From Blautia wexlerae DSM 19850 (GTDB lineage Bacteria > Bacillota > Clostridia > Lachnospirales > Lachnospiraceae), in NCBI RefSeq assembly GCF_025148125.1, contig NZ_CP102267.1:97001-161000 (forward strand): a stretch of 64,000 nt of DNA. Reading direction: 5' to 3'. The position numbers and the translations under genes were made by a program. Positions 55,539 to 64,000 of this stretch are shown piece by piece. The first letter of the stretch is position 1, and each line of letters begins with the position of its first letter. Under the pieces are notes generated by a model. That model had not been told where the DNA came from, made no database searches, and saw only the letters and a list, made by a program, of their open reading frames with translations.

Positions 55539-57089
55539 TTGGAATTAAAAAAAGAAAGTATTCAGATGCTGCGGATCAAAAACAAAGCGGCAGCGCAGGC
55601 GACTTTTGACGAGGACTATAATGTGCCCGATGTGAAACCGGATATCGGGAGACTGGTGCAGAGCAAAGCGGATGTTTCCATGGAGGAAGTGAGGCTGAGT
55701 GAAGGAAGAGCGCTTCTTAAAGGGACATTAAATGCAGATTTGCTTTATGTGGGGGAAAAAGAGGGCAGGATTTACAGCCTTTCTGCGAAGCTTCCGCTGG
55801 ATGAGATGATTAATCTGGAGGGAATCGAAGGGGGAGATAAGCTGTGTCTGAAATGGGAGATTGAGGATCTCAGTGTTCATATGATCCATTCCAGAAAACT
55901 GAATATTAAAGCAATTGTAACTTTTTATGCAGTGGTAGATGAACTGGCAGTCGTTGAACTTCCGGTTTCCGCAGAGGATCAGGAAGTCTCTGTGAAAACG
56001 GAGAAAATCCGGCTTATGAGTCTTCGTGTACATAAAAAAGATACTCTGCGCATTAAGGATGATATTACTCTTGCGTCAAACAGACCGAATGTAGAAAACC
56101 TTCTGTGGTATATGGCTGAACCGAGGAATCTGGATCTGCGGCCGGGAGAGAACAAACTCCGGGTGAAAGGAGAGCTTGCAGTTTTTCTTCTGTATACAGG
56201 GTATGAAGAGGAGAATCCACCTCAGTGGCTGGAGTATACCATGCCTTTTTCCAATGAGATGGAATGCAGTGGCTGTATGGAAGATCTGATTCCACATATT
56301 GAGGTGTCTCTTCTTCATCAGGGGATAGAGGTAAAGCCTGATCCGGATGGTGAAGAACGTATCCTGCAGGTGGATGTGGTACTGGAATTAAATATGAAAA
56401 TGTACAGGGAAGAGGAGCATGAACTTCTTCTTGATGCATACAGCCCACACAAAGAATGTGTTCTTCATCGGAAAAAGGAAATGTTGGAAAGTCTTCTGGT
56501 ACGGAATTTTTCCAGGTGTCGTCTGACAGACCGGATAGAAGTTAAGGAGAGTCAGGGAAAAGTTTTGCAGCTTTGCCACAGCAGCGGTAAGGTAAAAGTA
56601 GATAAGACTAGGATTACGGATAAGGGAATTGTGGCAGAAGGAATTGTGGCACTCAAGATCCTGTATATTATTGGAAATGATGAAATGCCGTTTTATTCTA
56701 TGGATGCCATGCTTCCGTTTACCCATCTGATCGAGGCAGAAGAGATCGGGAAGGATTGCACATATTTACTTCAGGCTGACCTTGAACAGCTTTCCACTGC
56801 AATGGCAGATGGGGATGAGATTGAAGTCAAGGCGGCGGTGGGACTGAATGTGCTTGTGTTCAGACAGTGGGAAGAGCAGCTTATTGAATCTGTGGAAGAA
56901 CAGCCGCTGGATCGTAAGAAACTGGAAAGTATGCCGGGAATTACGGTCTATATTGTAAAGGCCGGAGATACTCTGTGGGATATTGCAAAGAAATTTTATA
57001 CAACTGTGGATGAGATTTCGGGTGTGAACAGTCTTACGGAAAAAGAGGTAAAGCCGGGGCAGTCGTTAATTCTTGTCAGGCAGGGATGA
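55539..57089 (+). CDS. sipL: SipL-like spore morphogenesis protein (DUF3794 repeats plus LysM)
   Basis: In Clostridioides SipL binds SpoIVA and is needed to build the spore coat around the forespore. This 516-aa protein has the same architecture: DUF3794 modules from the N terminus (DEDYNVPDVKPDIGRLVQSK, then DITLASNRPNVENLLWY). A third follows (ARNFSRCR-like to VALKILYIIGNDEMPFYSMD), and a C-terminal LysM ends the protein (YIVKAGDTLWDIAKKFYTTVDEI). The start is TTG 55539 with AAGGAAGG upstream. The neighbouring germination genes agree with a spore role. Confidence 0.88.
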   Translation: MELKKESIQMLRIKNKAAAQATFDEDYNVPDVKPDIGRLVQSKADVSMEEVRLSEGRALLKGTLNADLLYVGEKEGRIYSLSAKLPLDEMINLEGIEGGDKLCLKWEIEDLSVHMIHSRKLNIKAIVTFYAVVDELAVVELPVSAEDQEVSVKTEKIRLMSLRVHKKDTLRIKDDITLASNRPNVENLLWYMAEPRNLDLRPGENKLRVKGELAVFLLYTGYEEENPPQWLEYTMPFSNEMECSGCMEDLIPHIEVSLLHQGIEVKPDPDGEERILQVDVVLELNMKMYREEEHELLLDAYSPHKECVLHRKKEMLESLLVRNFSRCRLTDRIEVKESQGKVLQLCHSSGKVKVDKTRITDKGIVAEGIVALKILYIIGNDEMPFYSMDAMLPFTHLIEAEEIGKDCTYLLQADLEQLSTAMADGDEIEVKAAVGLNVLVFRQWEEQLIESVEEQPLDRKKLESMPGITVYIVKAGDTLWDIAKKFYTTVDEISGVNSLTEKEVKPGQSLILVRQG

Positions 57090-57248
57090 TAATGAAAAAA
57101 ATTTCCGGAAAAAATGAAAACTCCTATATTGAAAACTAAAAAAAAATGATTTAAAATATGCGCAAAGAGTTTTATTGTATACAAAGTACAAATATAATTG
57201 CGAAAGTACAGTTATATACGGATGATATTGTTGGAAACGGAGGATTTT

Positions 57249-58127
57249 ATGCGTTTACGTGCATTGGCGAAGATAAATCTGGGACTGGATATTCTCAGAA
57301 AGAGAGAGGATGGCTATCATGAAGTCCGGATGATCATGCAGACGATACAGATGTATGATGTTCTGGAGATGAAGAGGGTGAGGAAGCCGGGGATTTCCCT
57401 GTCTGTCAATTATTCCTATATTCCGAATGATGAACGAAATCTGGTGTATAAGGCGGCGAAGCTTCTGATGGATGAATTTCAGGTTAAGGGTGGTGTGGAT
57501 ATCCATCTTGAGAAATTTATTCCTGTGGCAGCAGGTATGGCAGGCGGAAGCTCGGATGCGGCAGCTGCACTGGTGGGGATCAACCGGCTTTTTAAACTGG
57601 GACTGAGCCAGAAGGAGCTGATGGATCGTGCTGTGAATATCGGGGCAGATGTTCCGTACTGTGTGATGAGAGGAACTGCCCTGGCAGAGGGGATCGGGGA
57701 GAAACTGACCAGGATCACTCAGGTGCCGGACTGTTTTGTACTGATCGGTAAGCCCGGAATCAATGTTTCCACCAAAGCTGCCTATGAGAGCCTTCAGCTG
57801 GATAAGATTTCTTCTCATCCGGATATTGACGGGATGATAGGAGATATAGAACGTGGAGATCTTCTGGCAATGACACAGAAGATGGGAAATGTTTTTGAGC
57901 CGGGAATTATAGAGAAATATCCTGTAATTGGCGAAATCAAAGCACTGATGGAGAGTCATGGTGCGTTAAAGGCGATGATGAGCGGAAGTGGTCCTACAGT
58001 GTTCGGAATCTTTGATGATCGTGAGAAGATGGAGGCGGCAGCAGAGGTTCTCAGAGAGAGCCGGCTGGCGAAGACGGTTTTTGCCACAGAAGTAACGAAA
58101 GCAGGAGGGAATACAAATGACAAGTGA
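57249..58127 (+). CDS. ispE: 4-diphosphocytidyl-2-C-methyl-D-erythritol kinase
   Basis: GHMP kinase of the non-mevalonate isoprenoid pathway, phosphorylating CDP-methylerythritol. It is 292 aa from ATG 57249 with GGAGG five bases upstream; the frame is open 51 bases further but lacks conserved sequence there. Family motifs are AKINLGLDILRKREDGYHEV, the ATP loop PVAAGMAGGSSDAAAAL, and MMSGSGPTVFG near the end. The last 11 bases overlap the GntR regulator gene, suggesting coupled translation. Confidence 0.96.
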   Translation: MRLRALAKINLGLDILRKREDGYHEVRMIMQTIQMYDVLEMKRVRKPGISLSVNYSYIPNDERNLVYKAAKLLMDEFQVKGGVDIHLEKFIPVAAGMAGGSSDAAAALVGINRLFKLGLSQKELMDRAVNIGADVPYCVMRGTALAEGIGEKLTRITQVPDCFVLIGKPGINVSTKAAYESLQLDKISSHPDIDGMIGDIERGDLLAMTQKMGNVFEPGIIEKYPVIGEIKALMESHGALKAMMSGSGPTVFGIFDDREKMEAAAEVLRESRLAKTVFATEVTKAGGNTNDK

Positions 58128-58836
58128 TTTTTCAGTAAATATGAATGAATATCTTCCATTAAGGGATGTGGTTTTTAATACGCTGCGTCAGGCAATCCTG
58201 AAGGGCGAACTGAAACCTGGTGAGAGACTGATGGAGATTGCGTTGGCAGAGAGACTTGGCGTGAGCAGAACTCCTATCAGAGAGGCAATGCGTAAGCTGG
58301 AGCAGGAAGGTCTGGTAGTGATGATCCCAAGACGTGGTGCCCAGGTTGCCAATATCACAGAGAAGGATCTGAATGATGTTCTGGAGGTCCGTATTGCTCT
58401 TGAGAATGTGGCTATTGAGAAAGCATGTGCCCGTATGACTGAAGAAGAAATGAGGAGACTCTGGCTTGCTGCCAAGGAGTTTGAACATACGATCGCAGAG
58501 GGAAATCTTGTTAAGCTTGCGGAGGCTGACGTTGCATTTCATGAGGTCATTTATCAGGCTTCTGATAATAAGAGACTGATCCAGGTGCTCAACAATATGC
58601 GTGAGCAGATTTATCGTTATCGTGTAGAATATCTGAAAGAAGGTGAAACACGAGATGTTCTGGTGAAGGAACATGAGGAACTGACAAAGGCGATCAGAGA
58701 GCGCGACGTGGAACGCGCGAAACAGCTTTCTTTCCAGCATATCGAGAATCAGAGAATGGCTATCATGCGTTCTATTGAGGCTGAGGATGCAGAACGTGAA
58801 CGTGCAGAGAAAGAGAAATCCAGGGGACACAGATAA
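58117..58836 (+). CDS. GntR family regulator with FCD domain
   Basis: DNA-binding regulator, 239 aa. The N-terminal winged helix has the GntR pattern (LRQAILKGELKPGERLMEIALAERLGVSRTPIREAMRKLEQEG). The C-terminal FCD ligand domain carries the metal-binding residues D and H in EADVAFHEVIY and two further histidines (VKEHEELTKAI, QHIENQR). It is fused by overlap to ispE and followed by a strong terminator. The ligand is unknown. Its distance to ispE suggests only an operon arrangement, not necessarily control of isoprenoids. Confidence 0.93.
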   Translation: MTSDFSVNMNEYLPLRDVVFNTLRQAILKGELKPGERLMEIALAERLGVSRTPIREAMRKLEQEGLVVMIPRRGAQVANITEKDLNDVLEVRIALENVAIEKACARMTEEEMRRLWLAAKEFEHTIAEGNLVKLAEADVAFHEVIYQASDNKRLIQVLNNMREQIYRYRVEYLKEGETRDVLVKEHEELTKAIRERDVERAKQLSFQHIENQRMAIMRSIEAEDAERERAEKEKSRGHR

Positions 58837-58870
58837 GAATGGTATAATATCTGAATATCGGGAAATTCTA

Positions 58871-58897
58871 AGAGAGGCGGGATGCCTCTCTTTTTTT
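58871..58897 (+). terminator. Terminator after the GntR gene
   Basis: agagaggc (58871-58878) pairs with gcctctct (58884-58891) around gggat, then seven T. Confidence 0.9.
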
Positions 58898-58957
58898 GCG
58901 CATCTATGTGTGTATAAGTGAGTTTAGGAATATTGCCGACTGGCAACAGATCTGTCT

Positions 58958-58979
58958 GGTACATCGAAAACGATGTACC
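58958..58979 (+). promoter_or_regulatory. Perfect hairpin in the leader of the gerA-like gene
   Basis: ggtacatcg and cgatgtacc are separated by aaaa. It ends 11 bases before GAGGTGGG, the best ribosome binding site of the germination gene. It may be an operator or an mRNA stem; its tctggtacatcgaaa core also occurs at about 38366. Confidence 0.5.
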
Positions 58980-59003
58980 GGTATGAAACGAGGTGGGAAA
59001 TTA

Positions 59004-60506
59004 TTGAAGAAATTGGAAGAATCCCGGAAAGTATCTGCAAATCTGAGGGAGAATGAGAAATATCTGCGAAGCAGGCTGGAAAATTGCAGTGATATTCTGA
59101 TCCGTCCCATGCGGCTGGGAGATAAACATAAGGTGGACTGCCTTATGGTCTATATAGAAGTTGCGGTTTCCAATATGATGCTGGATGATTCTGCTCTTGG
59201 AAAGATGATCAATCATTTCTGGGAGATTTCGCCGGAGGATATTCAGGAATTTGTCAGGCATAACAGTCTTGGAATCGCAGATGTAAAGAAACTGGAGAAT
59301 CTTGACGAGTCCATAGATGCCATGCTTGCAGGGAATGCAGTGTTTTTCATAGATGGATATGACAAGGCGATGAAAATCTCCAGCAAAGGTTATCCATCCA
59401 CAGGTGTGATGGAGGCAGAATCGGAAAAGGTGCTGCGGGGTTCCAGGGAAGGATTTTCGGACAGTGTGAAAAGTAACAGTGCACTGGTAAGAAAAAGGCT
59501 TCGTGATACCAGACTCAAGGTGGAAGAATATAAAATCGGTGTGCGCTCTCATACCTTAACGCAGGTGTTATACATGGATGACCTGGTACATGAGGGACTT
59601 CTGGAAGAAGTGAAGGAACGGCTGGAAGAATTTCAGATTGACGGAATCCTTGACAGCGGTATGCTTGAACAGCTGACAGAAGATGTGTGGTATTCTCCTT
59701 TTCCTCAGTATCAGACAACGGAACGTCCGGATCGTGCTGTGCAGGAAATCCTGAAAGGTAAGGTTGTGATTCTGTGTGATAATTCTCCGGAAGCATTGAT
59801 CCTTCCGGGAAATTTCAGCAGTTTCATGGAGAGCAGCGAGGACTGGTATCACAGGTTCGAGATGGCTTCCTTTCTCAGAATACTGCGATATCTGGCTGTG
59901 ATCATGGCGACCGTTCTGCCGGGACTTTATCTGGCAGTGATACGTTTCCATACACAGATTCTGCCATCTGCACTGATACTGTCTTTTGCGGAGGCGAGGG
60001 AAGGAGTGCCCTTTTCCAGTGTGGTGGAACTGATTTTTCTGGAACTGGCTTTTGAACTGATTCGGGAGGCTGGGGTGAGAGTTCCGGGATCTCTGGGAAA
60101 TGCTATTGGCATTGTTGGCGGACTGGTGATCGGACAGGCAGCGGTAGAGGCAAATCTTGTGAGTCCGATCGTGGTGATGATCGTGGCGTTGACTGCGCTT
60201 GGCTCTATGACTGTTCCAAATGAAGAGTTTGCAGCAGCATTTCGGCTGGTGAAGTATGGGTTTCTGATCCTGGGAGGTTATCTGGGAATTTACGGAATCG
60301 TGCTGGGAGTATATCTGGTTATAGGGCACCTGGCAGGCCTGATAAGTTTTGGTATTCCTTACCTGGTTCCTTTTATAAAGAAAGAACAGAAGGGCAGCAG
60401 AGGAGAAGGGGTTCTGAGAGTTCCGCTGCGCAAGAGGGTATTACGACCGCTTTATGCAAGAGAGGAGCAGAAGATCCGTTTAAAGAGAAAGGAGTCCGGC
60501 TCATGA
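59004..60506 (+). CDS. GerA-family spore germination protein
   Basis: A-subunit of a nutrient germination receptor in the inner spore membrane. It has an N-terminal soluble domain (CSDILIRPMRLGDKHKVDCL, then NSALVRKRLRD). A four-to-five-helix membrane part follows (PGLYLAVIRFHTQILPSALILSFAEAREGVPF, GIVGGLVIGQAAVEANLVSPIVVMIVALTALGS). The end is basic. About 500 aa is usual for GerAA/SpoVAF. I chose TTG 59004 because GAGGTGGG lies six bases upstream; ATG 58983 is in frame but has no RBS. It overlaps the next gene by 4 bases. Confidence 0.9.
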   Translation: MKKLEESRKVSANLRENEKYLRSRLENCSDILIRPMRLGDKHKVDCLMVYIEVAVSNMMLDDSALGKMINHFWEISPEDIQEFVRHNSLGIADVKKLENLDESIDAMLAGNAVFFIDGYDKAMKISSKGYPSTGVMEAESEKVLRGSREGFSDSVKSNSALVRKRLRDTRLKVEEYKIGVRSHTLTQVLYMDDLVHEGLLEEVKERLEEFQIDGILDSGMLEQLTEDVWYSPFPQYQTTERPDRAVQEILKGKVVILCDNSPEALILPGNFSSFMESSEDWYHRFEMASFLRILRYLAVIMATVLPGLYLAVIRFHTQILPSALILSFAEAREGVPFSSVVELIFLELAFELIREAGVRVPGSLGNAIGIVGGLVIGQAAVEANLVSPIVVMIVALTALGSMTVPNEEFAAAFRLVKYGFLILGGYLGIYGIVLGVYLVIGHLAGLISFGIPYLVPFIKKEQKGSRGEGVLRVPLRKRVLRPLYAREEQKIRLKRKESGS

Positions 60507-62188
60507 GATTTGCAGAGAATAACAGAATTTCCCACAGGCAGCTGTACAGGCAGATGATACTGGCATTACTGGCACCATTTATGCTCTGCGTTTTCGGAAA
60601 GGGTGGAATGAACGGAATCAGTGCAGTGGCGGGAATGATTTTTGCGCTGATATTGCTTGGGTTTTATGTAATCTGGCTGATACGGCTGACACCTTCATTT
60701 GAAGATCCGGTAAAGTCTGCAGGTGCTTTTGCGGGAAGGCTGATCGGGATTTTTTTTCTGATCTATGTGTTGATGGCGGGAGGATATCTGCTGGCACTTC
60801 TCAGGAGGCTGGTTCCTGCAAAGCTGATCACAGGAGTATCCGGCCGATGGATCGCATTCTGGGCGGTTCTGGTATGTTCTGTCGGAACCTGCAAAGGTGT
60901 ACAGAGAAGAGGAAGAATGGCGGAAGTATCAGGTGGCCTGCTTCTTGGCGGGATTATGATAATGATGATACTTTGTGTGCCACAGGCAAAAACGGAATAT
61001 CTTATGGGAGAAATCCGGTGGGAGGAGCTTACAGTGAGAAATGTCAGTCAGTCTTTTTATGGAACTCTGTGTGCTTTTTCGCCGGTTGCATTGCTGCCAT
61101 TTCTGTTGGGAAATGTGGAGAAATACGGAAGTGCAGGAAAGACGGTGGCAGGAGGGATCCTGACACTTGGGGGGATTCTTATTGGAATGGAGCTTCTGCT
61201 TCCGGCAGTTCTGGGATATGACAGGGTAGCGGCGGAAAGTTATCCGGTCCTGCCTCTGCTGGCAGGCGCAGATCTTCCGGGAAATGTACTGGCCAGATTT
61301 GACATCCTGTGGATGGGATTTCTGCTTTACAGCCTGCTTTTTGCAATAGGGAGTCTGCTGTATTATGGAAATCAGATTATCGGGAAATCTCATCCTGGTA
61401 GGGGGAGGTTCTGGCTTCCGGCACTGGTTTTCCTGATTTCGCTTCTGGAAGAAGAGGGAAAAGGAATACTGGATTATTTTGGATGGTGTCTGGCGCATAT
61501 TTTCGTCCCGGGAATTCTCATCTGCCAGTTTTATATGTTTATCAGAGGAAAGGGACACCGCAGGAAGCAGAGGAAAAGGGCAGTCGGTGTGGTGACCGGG
61601 ATTTTGTCAGTCAGTCTTTTTATGAGCGGATGTGGTGTGGCTGTGGAACCGGAGAAGAGAATGTATCCTATGGCACTTGGCGTGGATGCCTCAGAAGAAG
61701 GAATCTGTCTTACCTATGGGATGCCGGATCTTTCTGAGAGTACGGGGCAGGGAAAAGAGGAAGAAGATGGCGGTTCCCGGGTTCTGCAGATCAGTGGTGC
61801 TGATTTCACCCGGATTGAAAAAATGTATGATCAGTCACAGGAAAAACTTCTTGATATGGGGCATCTGCAGGTTCTGGTCATGGGGAGGACACTGGTGGAG
61901 GACGGAAGATGGAGAATGGTGCTGGATTATCTGAAACAGGAGATTTTTGTGGGGGAAGATCTTTATGTGTTTGAAGCGGAGGACGCAGGGGAGATCCTGA
62001 ACTGGCATGGGGAGGATAATTCATCAGCAGGAGAATATATTACAGGACTGATCCGAAACAGAATGTCAGGAGGAAATATTACGGCTGTGACACTCAGAGA
62101 GCTTTTCTATGAAAAATATAAAGAAGATAAAATCCTGCGACTTCCGATTGTGAAGATCAGAAATGGAAGTCTGGAAGTGGAAGTATAA
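60503..62188 (+). CDS. GerB-type permease fused in frame to a short GerC-type lipoprotein
   Basis: Residues 1-350 are a GerB/APC-superfamily membrane protein with about ten helices (ISHRQLYRQMILALLAPFML, ALLRRLVPAKLI, LPLLAGADLPGNVLARFD-like). Without a stop the frame continues into a GerC-type lipoprotein: basic RRKQRKRAV, hydrophobic segment, lipobox FMSGC with cysteine 377, then KRMYPMALGVD and DMGHLQVLVMGRTLVEDG. The GerC part is about 185 residues after the cysteine, shorter than a usual 350, so its later domains are missing. GerA overlaps it by ATGA. A cut by signal peptidase II before C377 could separate the parts; this is inference. Confidence 0.85.
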   Translation: MRFAENNRISHRQLYRQMILALLAPFMLCVFGKGGMNGISAVAGMIFALILLGFYVIWLIRLTPSFEDPVKSAGAFAGRLIGIFFLIYVLMAGGYLLALLRRLVPAKLITGVSGRWIAFWAVLVCSVGTCKGVQRRGRMAEVSGGLLLGGIMIMMILCVPQAKTEYLMGEIRWEELTVRNVSQSFYGTLCAFSPVALLPFLLGNVEKYGSAGKTVAGGILTLGGILIGMELLLPAVLGYDRVAAESYPVLPLLAGADLPGNVLARFDILWMGFLLYSLLFAIGSLLYYGNQIIGKSHPGRGRFWLPALVFLISLLEEEGKGILDYFGWCLAHIFVPGILICQFYMFIRGKGHRRKQRKRAVGVVTGILSVSLFMSGCGVAVEPEKRMYPMALGVDASEEGICLTYGMPDLSESTGQGKEEEDGGSRVLQISGADFTRIEKMYDQSQEKLLDMGHLQVLVMGRTLVEDGRWRMVLDYLKQEIFVGEDLYVFEAEDAGEILNWHGEDNSSAGEYITGLIRNRMSGGNITAVTLRELFYEKYKEDKILRLPIVKIRNGSLEVEV

Positions 62189-62318
62189 ATCAGGAAAATA
62201 TTGGCATAATCCAAATATTAAAGTGCTGCCTGAAAATTCCATATAAAATAAGAAAATATATAGGAAAATAACAAAGGCAGATATGGTAACTGATAAGATA
62301 TAACAGGAGAGAGGGACA

Positions 62319-62594
62319 ATGATGAATAAAAAGAGTAAGAACAAAAAATTAAGAAGAAAACTGTCGTTTGTTCTGTTCGTGGCAGCTGTTGGTGTTCTTA
62401 TGATGAGAGCAATGCCGGGAATGTCCGGGAAGATAGCAAAAATCGCTGAAAGACGACAGGAACAGACTGCAGTTACTGCATGGTGGGGGACATTGTACCC
62501 GAAATTCTGCTTCTCGCAGTTCCCTGAGGAAAATAAAGGACAGAAAGATGACATAAAGATATCCTTCTGGCTTGCACAGGCTCTTGATTGGTGA
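62319..62594 (+). CDS. Small single-helix membrane protein of unknown function
   Basis: A 91-aa protein beginning with a very basic end (KKSKNKKLRRK), then one hydrophobic helix (FVLFVAAVGVLMM) and a short outside domain with AWWGTLYPKF. GAGAGAGGGA lies before ATG 62319 (ATG 62322 is also possible). It matches no family I know. It follows the germination genes by 130 bases, so a spore role is possible but not shown. Confidence 0.55.
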   Translation: MMNKKSKNKKLRRKLSFVLFVAAVGVLMMRAMPGMSGKIAKIAERRQEQTAVTAWWGTLYPKFCFSQFPEENKGQKDDIKISFWLAQALDW

Positions 62595-62636
62595 TAGAAT
62601 AATGAGACAATCAATAGAGATGGAGAATAGAAATCA

Positions 62637-63458
62637 ATGAAAATAGACAGAGAGGCACCGATAGGAGTATTTGATTCCGGTGTGGGAGGGCTGACTGTTG
62701 CGCGTGAGATCATGCGTAATCTTCCTTCAGAAAAAATCGTATATTTTGGTGATACGGCGAGAGTGCCTTACGGAAGTAAATCGAAAGAAACTATCATCCG
62801 GTATTCCCGGCAGATCATTCGTTTTCTTCAGCAGCAGCAGGTAAAGGCGATTGTGGTTGCATGTAATACAGCCAGCGCTTTTGCCCTGGATGCAGTGAGG
62901 GATGAGTTTGACATTCCCATCATTGGCGTGATAGAACCGGGTGCGAAGGTGGCGGCTGCCCAGACCAGAAATAAGAGGGTAGGAATCATTGGTACTGTGG
63001 GAACTGTAGGAAGTGGGATACATGCAGAGTATCTGAAGCATTTGGATCCGGAGATCACTGTTTTCGGCAAAGCATGTCCGCTGTTTGTGCCACTGGTAGA
63101 AGAAGGGTGGCTTCATGATCCGGTGACTGATGAGGTCGCTGCCAGATATCTGAAAGAACTTCAGGATAAGCAGGTGGATACACTGATATTGGGATGTACT
63201 CATTATCCATTGCTTCGTTCCACCATCAGAAAGATCATGGGAGACGGAGTATGTCTGGTGAATCCGGCTTATGAAACCGCACTGGAGCTGGGAAGGCTTC
63301 TGGAGGAAAAAGGACTTGCCGGTGAAGGTACAGAGAAGAATGAATTTCCGTATCGCTTCTATGTGAGTGATCTGGCAGATGAGTTTAAGGCATTTGCCAA
63401 TTCGATTCTTCCATATGATGTGGAGATGACGAAAAAAATAGATATTGAGAAGTATTAA
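62637..63458 (+). CDS. murI: Glutamate racemase
   Basis: Makes D-glutamate for peptidoglycan, 273 aa. The two catalytic cysteines lie in VACNTAS and GCTHYPLL. The substrate-binding VFDSGVGGLTV and FGDTARVPYG are present. The ATG has GGAG about 12 bases upstream. It is followed by the DUF1934 gene after about 80 bases. Confidence 0.97.
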   Translation: MKIDREAPIGVFDSGVGGLTVAREIMRNLPSEKIVYFGDTARVPYGSKSKETIIRYSRQIIRFLQQQQVKAIVVACNTASAFALDAVRDEFDIPIIGVIEPGAKVAAAQTRNKRVGIIGTVGTVGSGIHAEYLKHLDPEITVFGKACPLFVPLVEEGWLHDPVTDEVAARYLKELQDKQVDTLILGCTHYPLLRSTIRKIMGDGVCLVNPAYETALELGRLLEEKGLAGEGTEKNEFPYRFYVSDLADEFKAFANSILPYDVEMTKKIDIEKY

Positions 63459-63539
63459 AAACAGCAGATTGCTGAATGGTTATAATATAGATACATAAAA
63501 ACAGGTTTTGAACAGTATAAAAACAGGAGTATGAGAAGA

Positions 63540-63986
63540 ATGGATAAAGAAGTGCTGATTCATGTAAGGGGACTTCAGACAATGGATGCAGACGGTGAAC
63601 AGGAACCTCTGGAGATTGTTGTACCGGGACAGTATTATTTCCGGAACGGAAGTCATTATCTGCGCTATGAGGAAGTCATGGAGGATTTTGCAGAACCTAC
63701 CGTCAATTACATAAAAATTTCCCGGAAGGGAATGGAGGTCCGCAAGAAAGGTGTGGTCAATGTTCATATGGTTTTTGAACAGGGTAAGAAGAATATGACT
63801 TACTATACCACTCCCTATGGAACTATTGAAATGGGGATTGCGGCGACGAATCTGAATCTGCAGGAGAGTGATGGCGGTCTTGATATGAAAGTGGATTATG
63901 CGCTTGATATGAACCAGGAGCATGTGGCAGACTGTTATCTTGCGATTAAGGCACAGCCAAAGGACTGTAAGAATTTTACAATTTGA
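63540..63986 (+). CDS. DUF1934 family protein (YwiB-like)
   Basis: Cytoplasmic beta-barrel protein of 148 aa from ATG 63540; AGGAG lies ten bases upstream, while ATG 63531 is too close to it. The YwiB/calycin-like pattern is visible (QYYFRNGSHYLRYEE, TYYTTPYGTIEMGIAATNL, MKVDYALDMNQEHVADC). Its function is not known, and linkage to murI occurs in several Firmicutes. The stop is 14 bases before the window end. Confidence 0.88.
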   Translation: MDKEVLIHVRGLQTMDADGEQEPLEIVVPGQYYFRNGSHYLRYEEVMEDFAEPTVNYIKISRKGMEVRKKGVVNVHMVFEQGKKNMTYYTTPYGTIEMGIAATNLNLQESDGGLDMKVDYALDMNQEHVADCYLAIKAQPKDCKNFTI

Positions 63987-64000
63987 TCAGATCTGGTAAG

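Noticed and set aside
59927..60329. Minus-strand frames opposite the GerA-like gene
   Set aside because: Conserved GerA membrane sequence lies on the plus strand.

Overview
The window looks like a chromosomal segment of a spore-forming, anaerobic Lachnospiraceae (Blautia/Dorea-like Firmicute). The basis is moderate to low GC, AGGAGG-type ribosome binding sites, a T-box leader on ileS, spore genes (sipL-like, GerA/GerB/GerC), a DUF362 ferredoxin-type protein, Rpn-family nucleases and large Ig-like secreted proteins. The genus is an inference. No tRNA, rRNA, CRISPR array or prophage was seen.

Layout: 1-21171 is mostly core. It holds lysS (5' end outside the window, with a C-terminal tRNA-binding domain), a family-5 peptide/nickel-type ABC importer operon with an internal terminator after the binding-protein gene, a phosphohexomutase, a DUF1292 protein, a DUF362/4Fe-4S protein, a DEDD exonuclease convergent with a D,D-carboxypeptidase, T-box-ileS, glycogen phosphorylase and a two-gene DUF4869/P-loop unit.

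21172-50810 is an accessory region. It carries four paralogues of a large secreted repeat protein (A 21441-25358 +, B 27704-31819 +, D 42285-43862 - broken, C 45445-49323 -). They share an almost invariant 5' end (including the RBS) and 3' end, with divergent centres. Three Rpn-type PD-(D/E)XK nuclease genes sit beside A, D and C. Two of the Rpn genes differ by one residue and form, with the adjacent protein 3' ends, an inverted repeat of about 1.27 kb around a 14.5-kb segment. That segment contains a TnpB remnant with its 3' hairpin end, protein B, a group II intron, an amidase, a NifX-His/Cys-SlyD fusion, a beta-propeller/Ig/FN3 secreted protein, a DUF3990 ADP-ribosyltransferase-like toxin candidate with an overlapping partner gene, and three gene fragments. 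A Schlafen/AlbA-type ATPase lies between D and C. The arrangement suggests a surface-protein variation locus driven by recombination; this is a hypothesis.

50811-64000 returns towards core functions: an AAA_14/DUF4143 ATPase, a solitary large serine recombinase, a PlsC acyltransferase, a PrcB-like lipoprotein, a SipL-like spore morphogenesis protein, ispE, a GntR/FCD regulator, a germination-receptor pair in which GerB is fused in frame to a short GerC, a small membrane protein, glutamate racemase and a DUF1934 protein.
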